From positions 29,371,674-29,435,673 of the forward strand of contig CM119264.1 of assembly GCA_051294375.1 (NCBI GenBank): a DNA stretch of 64,000 nt, written 5' to 3'. Below the pieces are notes generated by a model. It ran no database searches. It saw only the letters and a program-made list of their open reading frames with translations, and was not told the DNA's origin. Source of the DNA: Paraspadella gotoi. Taxonomy: Eukaryota > Chaetognatha. Within the stretch, counting starts at the first letter, position 1. Every line of letters begins with the position of its first letter. Below are positions 44,979 to 53,472 of this stretch, piece by piece. The translations under genes and the position numbers were made by a program.

Positions 44979-46909
44979 CCAGTGATTGGGAGAGAGAGAT
45001 GATAGGATGAGGTCGCGTGTGGTGCTGCACCAATATCATTTTTTCCTTCAGTTTTTTTTTTCTCCCCTCCCTCCCCCTTCCCCCCTTCCCTCCCTTCACC
45101 TTCCTCCCCCTCCTCCTCCTTCCTCCTCCCTCCTCTTCATCCTGGTCGGTCAAAGCCTCCAACGTAAGGGTCAGGGACCCTCGCGGGTTTGACCCTAAAC
45201 TTGACGAATACTACGTTCGCCGACAGACAAGTGATTGAGAAGCGAGAACTCGAGGGCCTCGATGCCCGTTTGGGGCAGGCGTGCCCCGGGGCCGGCTGGG
45301 GCTCGGGGGCGGCGGGTTGGGGCTGTGGAGGGGGGGGGTTGAGAAGTCGTTTAGTTATAAGTTAGTTGTTAGTAGTTAAAATCATTTCATTTTGTACTAC
45401 AAATCGGTAATAAAGGATTGTGGAGAGAGTTCTTGATCGAAAGCCTTGCAGGGACCTGCTAGGTTATTTTCTTGTAAGAGGATGGAGGCCTTAACCACCA
45501 AGTCATAGACAAGATAGCTTATTTATTAATGGAATGGATAATTTAATATGACAATAATTATTCATTATTTAACTTATTTATGAATTACCGGGGTTGTGTT
45601 GTTGAAAGGGCCTCCATTCATTTACAAGATGATTGATATTCAAGACCTGACAAACTATAATCCTTTTTTAACGTTTCCTTTATCAAAACTTAAGATAGGT
45701 CTTCTGAGTACATAATTGGTTTGTTTTGCTCTCCTTGACTGTAATTTATTTTGGAGCCAATTATTTTAAGGAGTTCTCTTAATAATAATTTTTGAACGAA
45801 TGGATATTTTTTTATTGGTTGTACTTTCAATTGAAAGCCTTCGTCCCCTTTCTGCCTCACACCAGCCAATTTTCTGCAACTTCCTACGCCGTTAGTCGCT
45901 CGGAGTCAATCGACTTTCAAAAATCTCTTCCACGTCGGCGACGCTGCAACGTGAAGGGCAAAGGAGAATGACTTTGCCAACGGTGAACCTCCTGAAGAAA
46001 GAAAAAAGAAGGAGATAATAGAGCGAATTATTAAAGCAAAAAACACTTAATACAATGGGCTTGGTATATTTTCTTTTCTTTTTATATTAGAATTGTTTAG
46101 TTCGTTTGCCCAATACAACGATTTTTATTGTCATAGTTACATGTTTCGACTCTGTTGATTCGAGTCTTCACACTTCAAAGTCTTAACTTTATCGAAACGA
46201 GTCGACTTACTATGAAATAAATCTTGTTGGCAAACAATAAACAATTCCTAATATTCACTTAGCAACGAAAAGAGAGAAAATAATACATTATACTTTTTAT
46301 ATTTTAAAAAATGCAAAACCAAATCGACATTGTCACATGTGGGCAGTTTACCCCGCTTTAATAATCATGACATCTTCAGATGTGACACGGTGGCACATTG
46401 ATTAAACCACAACTCCAACCCGGTAACACCCCTGCGGTAATCGAGGAGGGACGGCCGTAAACAGCCTTGGGGGCCTATAAAAACATCAAGCCTTGTCCAA
46501 GCCCACGAACCATTCTGTTACTGGCGAGGGGGCACAGAAGATACGGATAGTTAGTCTTCAGAGACAAATAGCGAATTATCCAAAATTAATGACTCAAATT
46601 ACAGTTGAAACCGACATTTTTCACAATCACAACTCCCGTCGGCTCACCTTTGGAAAATCCACGTAACCGCGGCTACGGGCCGCCTGAGTCCGCCGGGCCG
46701 CCTCTCCAAACGGCTTCCCGCGCCGCTATCCCATCGTCACGGTCGGAATCGCCATTCGCAGATCCGTGATGGAATGCGGCGCCGCCCGAGCAGAACCGTC
46801 GATCCCTGGCGCCGGGCGGGGCCGGGGCGACGGCGTCAGTGGGCCAATGTGAGGGAGAAGAGGAGGAGGCATAGAGTGTGGCGAAGCTGGTACACTGAGG
46901 AAGAGGAGG
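44979..46909 (-). pseudogene. inverted copy of dynein exons 34,361-36,656
   Basis: On the minus strand this block holds the acidic-tail exon (about 45,110-45,335), the FTVWQ exon (about 45,880-45,990) and the Pro/Ala-rich exon (about 46,612-46,880), with indels. It helps correct copy 1: the extra G near 45,265 (complement) restores the frame of the 36,437 exon. It is not an independent gene. Confidence 0.65.
46084..46254 (-). repeat. fold-back element in the inverted copy
   Basis: Counterpart of 35,345-35,500. The left half keeps ATTGTCATAG(T)TACATGTTTCGACTCTG, that is, the hammerhead-like core on the minus strand; the right half is degraded. Confidence 0.6.
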
Positions 46910-47060
46910 GAGGTAAGAGGAAGAGAGGAGGGGGGTTGGCGGGGCGCTGTCCTACGGTGAGATATACTTCATCTCCCCCGTTCCCCAGCGGCGGTCAGAA
47001 AGAGGCAGGAGGAACGATATTTATAAGTGTAAGAGGAGGGAGCGAACAGGGGAAGAGGCC
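46910..47060. repeat. direct repeat of 34,197-34,343
   Basis: Nearly identical to 34,197-34,343 in the same orientation. The minus-strand copy of the neighbouring exon joins it head to tail here, which shows the inversion boundary. Confidence 0.85.
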
Positions 47061-47472
47061 GATCACCGGTCACCACCACTCTCTACCGGCTGTCCTCATC
47101 CGGTCTCTCGGTACAGTTTATTGTTATGGTTTAGACTTAGCATTATTTGGAATTGATGTCTGTATTATTCGTTGGAGAATAAATCATTCTCGATCTGAAC
47201 TTCGTCTCTTTAATAATTGCCACAATATAAAATTAACAATAATTGAATATGAAAAAAAAGGGAAAAGAAAAATTGAAAAATTGAAGACATAAGATAAGAA
47301 GGAAAGGAAAGGAAAGAAAAGAAAAAAAGAGAGTAAAAGAAAAGAAAAGAAAAGGAAAAAGGAAAGGAAAGGCGTTATAAAAACCACTTATGAAATATTC
47401 CATTCCATTACATTACATTACATTTTAAGTTATATCAGCATCATAGATCGTGCACGCAATACTCTTCCTCAG

Positions 47473-47627
47473 TCCTCACAGCGGAACGCTACGTCTTCAG
47501 CAACTTCGGTGTCCTTCACGCTTTGCCCGGCGGTGATTCAGAGTTCATGTCTCTCACGGATTGGCATCACGAGTACAGCGTCTACAGAGCGACGATTAAA
47601 ATCCCCTTTTTTCGCACTTTTTTTAAG
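47473..47627 (+). CDS. axonemal dynein heavy chain exon (stem, KIPFF motif)
   Basis: Acceptor CTTCCTCAG and donor AAG|GTTCGA. It reads LTAERYVFSNFGVLHALPGG, DSEFMSLTDWHHEYSVYRAT and IKIPFFRTFFK. This is one of the best family signatures in the window. In DNAH-type axonemal dyneins the N-terminal stem contains (E)F-x-x-L-x-x-W-x-x-E-Y-x-x-(Y/F), then KIPFF or similar and a conserved K-F-x-x-W, which here continues into the next exon. It ends on a complete codon. Confidence 0.8.
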
Positions 47628-47658
47628 GTTCGATGATCGATGATAACATTGGTCGGCT

Positions 47659-47840
47659 NNNNNNNNNNNNNNNNNNNNNNNNNNNNNNNNNNNNNNNNNN
47701 NNNNNNNNNNNNNNNNNNNNNNNNNNNNNNNNNNNNNNNNNNNNNNNNNNNNNNNNNNNNNNNNNNNNNNNNNNNNNNNNNNNNNNNNNNNNNNNNNNNN
47801 NNNNNNNNNNNNNNNNNNNNNNNNNNNNNNNNNNNNNNNN
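47659..47840. other. assembly gap, 182 N
   Basis: It lies within the intron after the KIPFF exon; copy 1 has a GA tract at the equivalent place. No exon is expected to be missing. Confidence 0.99.
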
Positions 47841-48018
47841 GAGAGAGAGAGAGAGGCTTCCAGCAGAATAAGCAAAAAAAAGAGTATAAACAGTAAAAAG
47901 TTAATCTAAGTTGATTGTTAAAATAAACAAAATCTTTAATAAATAATAAATAAATGACTAAATAATAATCGCAAATAAAAATTTCCATTATTTTATTTAA
48001 ATATATTACCTCCTTCAG

Positions 48019-48246
48019 CGCAAAACCTTCACCATCTGGTTGAGACACTTCCGTCGATCCCGATTTCTCCGTCGACGGGACCATCTTCGCCAAAACCTCC
48101 TCTTCGCTCTCGAACCCTACGCCTCGGGTCTCCTCGAGATCATGAAGCTCCTCCAACAGCTCGTCAAGGCGGAGTTCCTTCCTTACGATCCGAAGAAGAG
48201 TTATACTCTGTCCGAGTTTAGATCGACGGCTACGGAGAAGGGGCAG
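48019..48246 (+). CDS. axonemal dynein heavy chain exon (stem)
   Basis: Exactly 76 codons, clean in this copy. It reads RKTFTIWLRHFRRSRFLRRR, then LRQNLLFALEPYASGLLEIM and KKSYTLSEFRSTATEKGQ. The order K-x-F-x-x-W ... R..L..NLF...P....LL.I..L ... Y-(T/S)-L-(S/Q)-E-F is diagnostic of the DHC_N1 stem of single-headed inner-arm-type axonemal dyneins (DNAH1/3/6/7/12/14 group). I cannot decide the ortholog. It follows the KIPFF exon in phase. In cells the stem assembles with light and intermediate chains and anchors the motor to the outer doublet. Confidence 0.85.
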
Positions 48247-48404
48247 GTGAAGAATATTGGGCTCTGTTTTCCGAAAGTGACTCATTTTAGCTTAAATTCT
48301 TAAATCAGACATGTTTCGGTTTATCATTACAAACCTTTATTAGCGGTAGATAAACCGAAATATGTCCAATTAATTGAATCAAACGTTCAAAGAAAATAAG
48401 AACT

Positions 48405-48588
48405 TGAAGAGACAGTAATTATTGATAAGTGTTAATGACAAAACCGTTCAATATAAGCAGTCCCTGAGCTTCGGATCAGGCTGTAACACTATGTTACAGG
48501 CGGATTAAGCGCCCCGTCCCTCTTAACTGCAAGGCGGCCACCGGGCGAGAACCCCGGACCTTTGGGTTGGGAGGCGAATGAACATGAA
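48405..48588 (-). mobile_element. tRNA-derived SINE-like element (copy 2)
   Basis: The best preserved of the three. On the minus strand CATTCGCCTCCCAACCCAAA, then GGTCCGGGGTTCTCGCCCGG and TGGCCGCC, then a conserved tail with a TGTAACA..TGTTACA dyad and CTGATCCGAAGCTCAGGGAC. It sits in a dynein intron. Confidence 0.55.
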
Positions 48589-48680
48589 ATCAATATATTA
48601 AAAACCTCTGAAAACGCTACAATGCTTATGATTCCCCTTAACATCTCTTTTCCCTTTATTACTCACCTTCCCGACCACCA

Positions 48681-48765
48681 CGCCCTCTTCTACGCCCTCT
48701 TCCACGCCCTCTTCCACGCCCTATTCCACGCCCTCTTCTACGCCCTCTTCCACGCCCTCTTCCAC
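48681..48765. repeat. 12-bp repeat CCACGCCCTCTT
   Basis: Seven or so units of CACGCCCTCTTC/TACGCCCTCTTC immediately before the acceptor of the next exon. Copy 1 has a collapsed version at 38,268-38,300. Confidence 0.8.
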
Positions 48766-48775
48766 ATCCTCACAG

Positions 48776-48928
48776 GAATCCGCCCGAATCCTCAACCTCT
48801 TCTTCTCTTACTCCAAATCCGTCGTCGAAGGCTGCGTCGCGTTCGTCGACGATCAACTTCGCTTTTGTCAAACTCGTCTTCATTCGAAACCGAGTCCCGT
48901 CGTCAAGGAGTCTCACGCCGTTGCTAGG
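48776..48928 (+). CDS. axonemal dynein heavy chain exon (stem)
   Basis: It reads ESARILNLFFSYSKSVVEGC, VAFVDDQLRFCQTRLHSKPS and PVVKESHAVAR. It starts in phase with the preceding exon. The end is probably one base earlier (GCTAG|GTAAAA), with an overcalled G, because the next exon needs two leftover bases. The helical composition fits the stem. Confidence 0.7.
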
Positions 48929-48999
48929 GTAAAATATCTGGAGAATCTCTTTGTCTGTCGGTCTGTCTTCCCTTTTAATTGTCTCACTCTTTTAATCTG

Positions 49000-49091
<92 letters not shown>

Positions 49092-49095
49092 TCTC
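49000..49095. repeat. intronic (CT)n tract
   Basis: CT repeat forming the polypyrimidine region of the exon at 49,111. Copy 1 has a shorter tract at 38,575-38,670. Confidence 0.9.
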
Positions 49096-49110
49096 TCTCT
49101 CTCCACCCAG

Positions 49111-49254
49111 AGAGGCGCGCGAGTCCCGGGACCGAGAGATGCGCCAGGCGCGCGAGCAGGCGCGTCACTTGGGCGCCTTTCTCGTTTTGGTCGACAAAAT
49201 GTTGGCGACGCATCTGGTCGATTTCGTTTCAGCTTCGGTCGATCGCTTCGTCAG
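49111..49254 (+). CDS. axonemal dynein heavy chain exon (stem)
   Basis: Acceptor CCACCCAG after a long CT tract; donor GTCAG|GTGATT. It reads EARESRDREMRQAREQARHL, GAFLVLVDKMLATHLVDFVS and ASVDRFVR. The R-x-x-x-L-x-x-F-x-x-L-x-D-x-M-x-x-x-x-L pattern matches the helix that precedes the DNAH segment usually written V..L........L. It leaves two bases. Confidence 0.75.
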
Positions 49255-49579
49255 GTGATTTTAAAACTCAATTGGTTTTAATATAAGCGTGAAATGTACT
49301 GTTTATTTAAAATATTTATTGGATAATTACTTATAAAACAGAAAATATATACATAATTTAACTATATTAAGAAAACTGGTTATAAATGAGTCACCAAAAT
49401 ACAAGTAATTTTGCAACTTTCTAAATACTAAAAAAAATGCTTCAAATTTTAATGTAAAAAAACATATATTTTTTGGATCCATATACTGTAATTGCTTCGC
49501 TTTTCAGATAGAGTATGTATTTAGCCTTAAATTCTGATTGTATAAGTTGTCCAATTTATGTTGTAGTTTTCCAATTAAG

Positions 49580-49751
49580 ATTCACGATGGCGGGAGTCGC
49601 TGAGGCGCCATCTTTGGACGCGTCTCCTCGGGCAGATGTCACCGCAAACGTGACGACGACCACAATGACGACGACTGCAGCGACGACGACGATGGGACGG
49701 ACGTCGACGACGACAACGATGACTATAACGACGTCAACTGTCGCTCATCAG
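49580..49751 (+). CDS. dynein heavy chain exon with low-complexity acidic or Thr-rich tail
   Basis: Acceptor CAATTAAG and donor CATCAG|GTTAAA. It begins RFTMAGVAEAPSLDASPRAD in phase. After about 49,655 the assembled frame is Thr-rich, but the +1 frame is Asp-rich (DDDHNDDDCSDDDDGTDVDD) and is the one that joins the next exon in an open frame. A one-base error is therefore likely and the protein probably carries an acidic loop here. Confidence 0.55.
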
Positions 49752-49945
49752 GTTAAACATTAAATTGTTTTTAAAAAATATCGTTGATTGGGTTTAATTC
49801 TGTATCGAAATTATAATCTGTTTTATTGGTTCGGTTACTGATTTGCTGCAAGCTCTTAAATTAAAAGAATCAAATTTAATTGTTAATTAGATCATAAAGT
49901 AAACTTTAAGAATATTTAAATAGTATTATTAAATCTCATTCTCAG

Positions 49946-50094
49946 CCAATCTCCGACGCTCGGGAAGTGAGACTCAATTCCATTCGAAAGCCGCCGCCAG
50001 AAAAACGATGCGGTCTTTTTCGAACCACCCTGTCGTTCTCATCCAAGGGCAAACTGGAACTGGTAGGCGTGGCAGGATTGTAGTTTGGGCTGAG
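49946..50094 (+). CDS. dynein heavy chain exon
   Basis: Acceptor TTCTCAG and donor GCTGAG|GTATGC. In the frame continuing the Asp-rich reading it is open throughout: ANLRRSGSETQFHSKAAARK, then NHPVVLIQGQTGTGRRGRIV and VWAE. The other frame (GLFRTTLSFSSKGKLEL) hits a stop before the donor. Phase matches the next exon. Confidence 0.5.
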
Positions 50095-50252
50095 GTATGC
50101 AATGTCACATAATTGTCATCTACGTAAGTAAGAACATAATAAATTGTCGTCTTTTCTTTCTCTTTCCGGTTTAGAAACATGGAATACAGTTAGTGTTAAA
50201 TATTGTTAAAATTAACCCAAACTAAACTATTTTTTCTTTTTTTCCCTCCGAG

Positions 50253-50365
50253 GTTCCATCATTGAGAGAGATTTTCGAGTGTCTCCACCACGCCGTCGCC
50301 AGAATTCCAGATCGAGTTGCCATCGCCTCAGAAAAATCCAATTTGGCAAATTCCAGTCTTTTGAG
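50253..50365 (+). CDS. axonemal dynein heavy chain exon (PSL-x-EI motif)
   Basis: It reads VPSLREIFECLHHAVARIPD and RVAIASEKSNLANSS. F.PSL.EI......I...V.R is a recognisable DHC_N1 motif of axonemal dyneins. The proposed donor TTGAG|GTCATT is weak but gives the phase required by the next exon. Confidence 0.65.
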
Positions 50366-50553
50366 GTCATTTAAAAAAATATATAAACAGAGAGAGATAG
50401 AGAGAGAGATTGTATCCATAATCCCCATCTAAGTAAATTGACCACCCGGTTCTGACTCCTTTGTCCTTTGTCCTTTGTCCTTTGTCCTTTTCCGGTTCTG
50501 ACTCCTTTGTCTTCCCAACCTTTTTCCATCTGCTATCTTTACTTCCATTGCAG

Positions 50554-50776
50554 AGCGAGGCAAAGACGCGGCGCCGAAAAAGACGCCGACGAAAATGACG
50601 CCGAAGACTCGAAGAGCGCCGGTCTGCTCGAGAGCGGAAGGCGGCGCGGAAAAGCGGCGTCAGCGACGCCGACGACGACGAAGACAGAATCGAGAGTCGA
50701 TGACGTCGACGACGACGACGACGACGACGATGAAGACGACGACGTCAATCCAGACAAACTCGAAGTTGCATACAAG
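50554..50776 (+). CDS. dynein heavy chain exon with poly-Asp insertion
   Basis: Acceptor CATTGCAG, donor TACAAG|GTATTA, 74 codons plus one base, all open. It reads KDADENDAEDSKSAGLLESG, a basic stretch, then VDDVDDDDDDDDEDDDVNPD and KLEVAYK. The acidic run is encoded by GAC repeats and has no counterpart in typical dynein stems. In copy 1 the same region is frameshifted into Arg-rich sequence, which shows how the GAC repeat suffers from read noise. Confidence 0.6.
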
Positions 50777-50981
50777 GTATTAATTGAATTAATTTAATGT
50801 TTATAAAGATTTTCTATCTTGGACAATGGACATAAATTCGGATTTTGCTTTAAAAATTTACTGACGAATAAACAAATCATGTAATAAACATTTAATTCTA
50901 ATTATATTCCACAATTCTACATAGTCAATTAGAATGATTATCAAATTTATAAACTCGAGCAAAATATTTTTAGCGATTCAG

Positions 50982-51021
50982 GTCATTCTTCACTCGTTTC
51001 AAGAATCAACGGGCAACATCG
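50982..51021 (+). CDS. dynein heavy chain micro-exon
   Basis: Forty bases reading VILHSFQESTGNI, between GATTCAG and CG|GTATTC. The same exon is visible in copy 1 at about 40,650-40,691 (ILHSVSRSTGNN-like with indels). Phase to the next exon is off by one, so an indel is suspected. Confidence 0.5.
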
Positions 51022-51213
51022 GTATTCAATTAATTTAATTAATAAATTAATTAATTAATTAATAAAGGAAAATACCTAAAATTAGCTACGCTTGAAATTC
51101 CGCTCACGTACGAATGCGATTTATACAAAAGCCATATAATCAATATCCATTATCTTTTATCAATTCAAATATAATTTAAAAAGTTAGATTAGTTAAATTT
51201 CATTTTCATTCAG

Positions 51214-51352
51214 ATTCTGAAAGCCCCCCACATCTTGGTCTACGCTTCTCCAGAGGATGTTCCGAAATTCCCCGTCGCCGCCGCCGCCGCCTCCACCTTC
51301 GCTTCTTCGCAGGAAAGGCTCGTCAAGGCGCGTCGCGGGCCGGAAGCGATGG
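51214..51352 (+). CDS. dynein heavy chain exon
   Basis: It reads ILKAPHILVYASPEDVPKFP, VAAAAASTFASSQERLVKAR and GPEAM, ending on one base before GTGAGG. The Ala run is encoded by GCC repeats. Its one leftover base joins perfectly to the next exon. Confidence 0.6.
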
Positions 51353-51689
51353 GTGAGGAAAGCAATGAAGCTTGGAAGACATTTTTAAAAATGAAAAAAA
51401 AATTATATAAACGAAACGAGATTACAAAATCTCTTCGATTTTTTCGTGGTTTTACTTACCTTTTTCTACATACCCATTTATAACTTTCCATCATTTTCTT
51501 ATCTCTTCTGTCCTTCTATCTTCTCTTTCTTTCTCGGCCTTATTCTACCCTTGTCTTTGTTTACTTTTTATTCTTTACTTTCCTCTTCTCTTCCAAAATT
51601 CCTTTTTTCCTCTCATCCCAATTTTCAACTCTTTCCAATTTTCAACTCTTCCCAATTTTCAAATCTTCCCCACTGCCCTTAATCTCCAG

Positions 51690-51921
51690 CCTCCACTTTG
51701 AGCCTGACCGGCGTCGGCTTTGTCGGTCAGTACGAACCCCCGCGTCGGGTCGACCTGAAGGCCAAGTTGCTCTCCGACGATGGCTTCGTGGCTGCGATGG
51801 AGACTTTGAAGACGACGATCGAGTCCGACGCTGGAGAAATTCGAGGCTTTATCGCCGCCAACGATTGGCTCAACGAGATTTTGCTCTTTTGTCGCGCGTG
51901 GAGAATGGGAGAGTCGGTGAG
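51690..51921 (+). CDS. axonemal dynein heavy chain exon (stem)
   Basis: Acceptor AATCTCCAG, donor GTGAG|GTAAGG. It reads STLSLTGVGFVGQYEPPRRV, DLKAKLLSDDGFVAAMETLK, TTIESDAGEIRGFIAANDWL and NEILLFCRAWRMGESVR. It is an uninterrupted, helical, well-composed exon and it leaves two bases. The next + strand exon that fits is at 58,563, so a 6.6-kb intron follows, containing the FMO genes on the other strand. Confidence 0.7.
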
Positions 51922-52228
51922 GTAAGGACTTTTCCAAGTGGGTTGGGTGAGTGCGGTAATTTTCGGTTAAATAAGGAATAGGGGGGTAAATTTTTATCAT
52001 TGTGCGGTAATAAAGTTATCGTAATTAAGTTAGTAATAAAACAGCTAAATTAAACTAGCCTCGGCTTGGCAAAGTCAAGACAAGAAAATGTCAATCAGCC
52101 GCAACAATCGAGAATCCTTGGCGTTCACGCGACGGTTGTTTCTCTCCAACTCCCTCACCTCACATGCACGCCCACATCTCCAAACCACAACGCCCACATC
52201 CCACCGCCACGTCCCACCCACGTCTCAC

Positions 52229-52701
52229 GTGCACGGCGTCGTTTTCTCCGGAATACGAACTCCCGACGATCAAAATTCTTTTTTCCGGCCAATTTGGGTG
52301 GAGTGAATGACGCGGCCGGGAAAAGAGTGGATGTCGGGCGTGGAGAAATTACACACGACCACGTGGGTGAAAACCTCTGGGTCGGCGTGGCGGTCGGCGA
52401 GTAGGTTCTAGGGTTGTGGGGGTTGGTTGTGGGGTTGAGGCGGGGAAGGGATGGTTGTGGATAAAGGAAGGGAGTAATGCCTGATAGAGCAGGATTTAAA
52501 GGTTCGATGGATTCGTGCGAGTTGAAATGAGTTTAAATGGAAAAAATCATAAGTCACATTGTGACAGTTGTACCAATTTCATTTATTTGAATCTTTTTAC
52601 TACCTTTAAACCTTTAAACCATAAATTGAACCATAAACGAGACCGCATCCAGCTCGGCCAGCCCCTATCAAACAGATACGTTTATTATTGTTGGATGACA
52701 T
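52229..52701 (-). pseudogene. second flavin-containing monooxygenase, fragment
   Basis: On the minus strand, an ATG at 52,701 gives MSSNNNKRICLIGAGRAGC, close to the start of the intact FMO (MSHDMNQRICLIGAGPAGC), including the FAD-binding Gly motif (one Gly-x-Gly-x-x-Gly position is preceded by Arg instead of Pro). Then there is unrecognisable sequence. An exon at 52,407-52,229 reads ADRHADPEVFTHVVVCNFST, PDIHSFPGRVIHSTQ and, after a one-base shift, KKEFLIVGSSYSGEN. That matches the FMO signature F-x-G-x-x-x-H and the second dinucleotide-binding motif. The N-terminal middle and the whole C-terminal half were not found, so I call it a pseudogene or a badly assembled paralog. It lies just downstream of the intact gene in the same orientation, which suggests tandem duplication. 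The same fragments occur at 41,990-42,470. Confidence 0.6.
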
Positions 52702-53422
52702 TCTTTTTCAGCTAAAATAAATACAATATAGATTTAGTTTCTTACAATATTTAATTCTATTTTTCTTGAGGAATGAAGAACGTAGCTTCCAAAAATCCCT
52801 ATCTTAATCTTTATCATTAACTCAAGATTCTTAAAACAAACTAAAAATTTTAGTTTTTGCTGATGAAAGGTATCAACGAGAGCCAAAACGCGTCTATAAT
52901 GAAACATATATCAAATAAACGAAGCACTGCATAATTAATTTCATCTAATCCTTATATTTAATCTTTACAATTTTTTCACAAGTTGGCTAATATCAAGTGC
53001 TGTTTGTTTTGTGACATCTCGTCCATTGGTGAAATGAATATGAGTCATAAAACTAGAAAAGGATGGAGTAAGTCAAGTTTAAGTCGTGTTAAAAAATTCT
53101 TAAAAATATTTTTTTTTATATGTTTGGAAAAATAAACAAGTTTTTGCTGCACACAATTTTGATTAACAACGACAAGTTTTATCGGAAAAGTAAAGTAAAT
53201 TACAAAACAACAGGTATTTATTTGAGTAAGTTAAGAAAAAATTAATATAACAATTTTAATTAGGCTAGTACCCTCAGAAGAAAGCATTTTTAACAAAAAA
53301 ATATTTTAATACTATAATCTATGCTCATGATAGATTATTTGAACGTTGTATAGATTAGCATTTATATTTCATCGGCTATGGCTACAATAATGTATGTTTA
53401 AATCGCATTATAAGTATTTTTT

Positions 53423-53428
53423 TTTATT
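53423..53428 (-). terminator. candidate poly(A) signal of the FMO gene
   Basis: AATAAA on the minus strand (within AATAATAAA), 45 nt downstream of the FMO stop codon. Position and sequence are typical of a 3' end signal, but such hexamers are common in AT-rich DNA. Confidence 0.35.
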
Positions 53429-53472
53429 ATTGATATCATTTTATCAAAATTATATATAAAAAAAATATTTTC

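Noticed and set aside
52066-52404. 112-codon + strand ORF as a further dynein exon
   Set aside because: The minus strand of the same DNA encodes FMO motifs (FPGRVIHS, VGSSYSGEN). Dynein exons 51,690 and 58,563 already join in phase without it, and the + frame is not maintained in copy 1.
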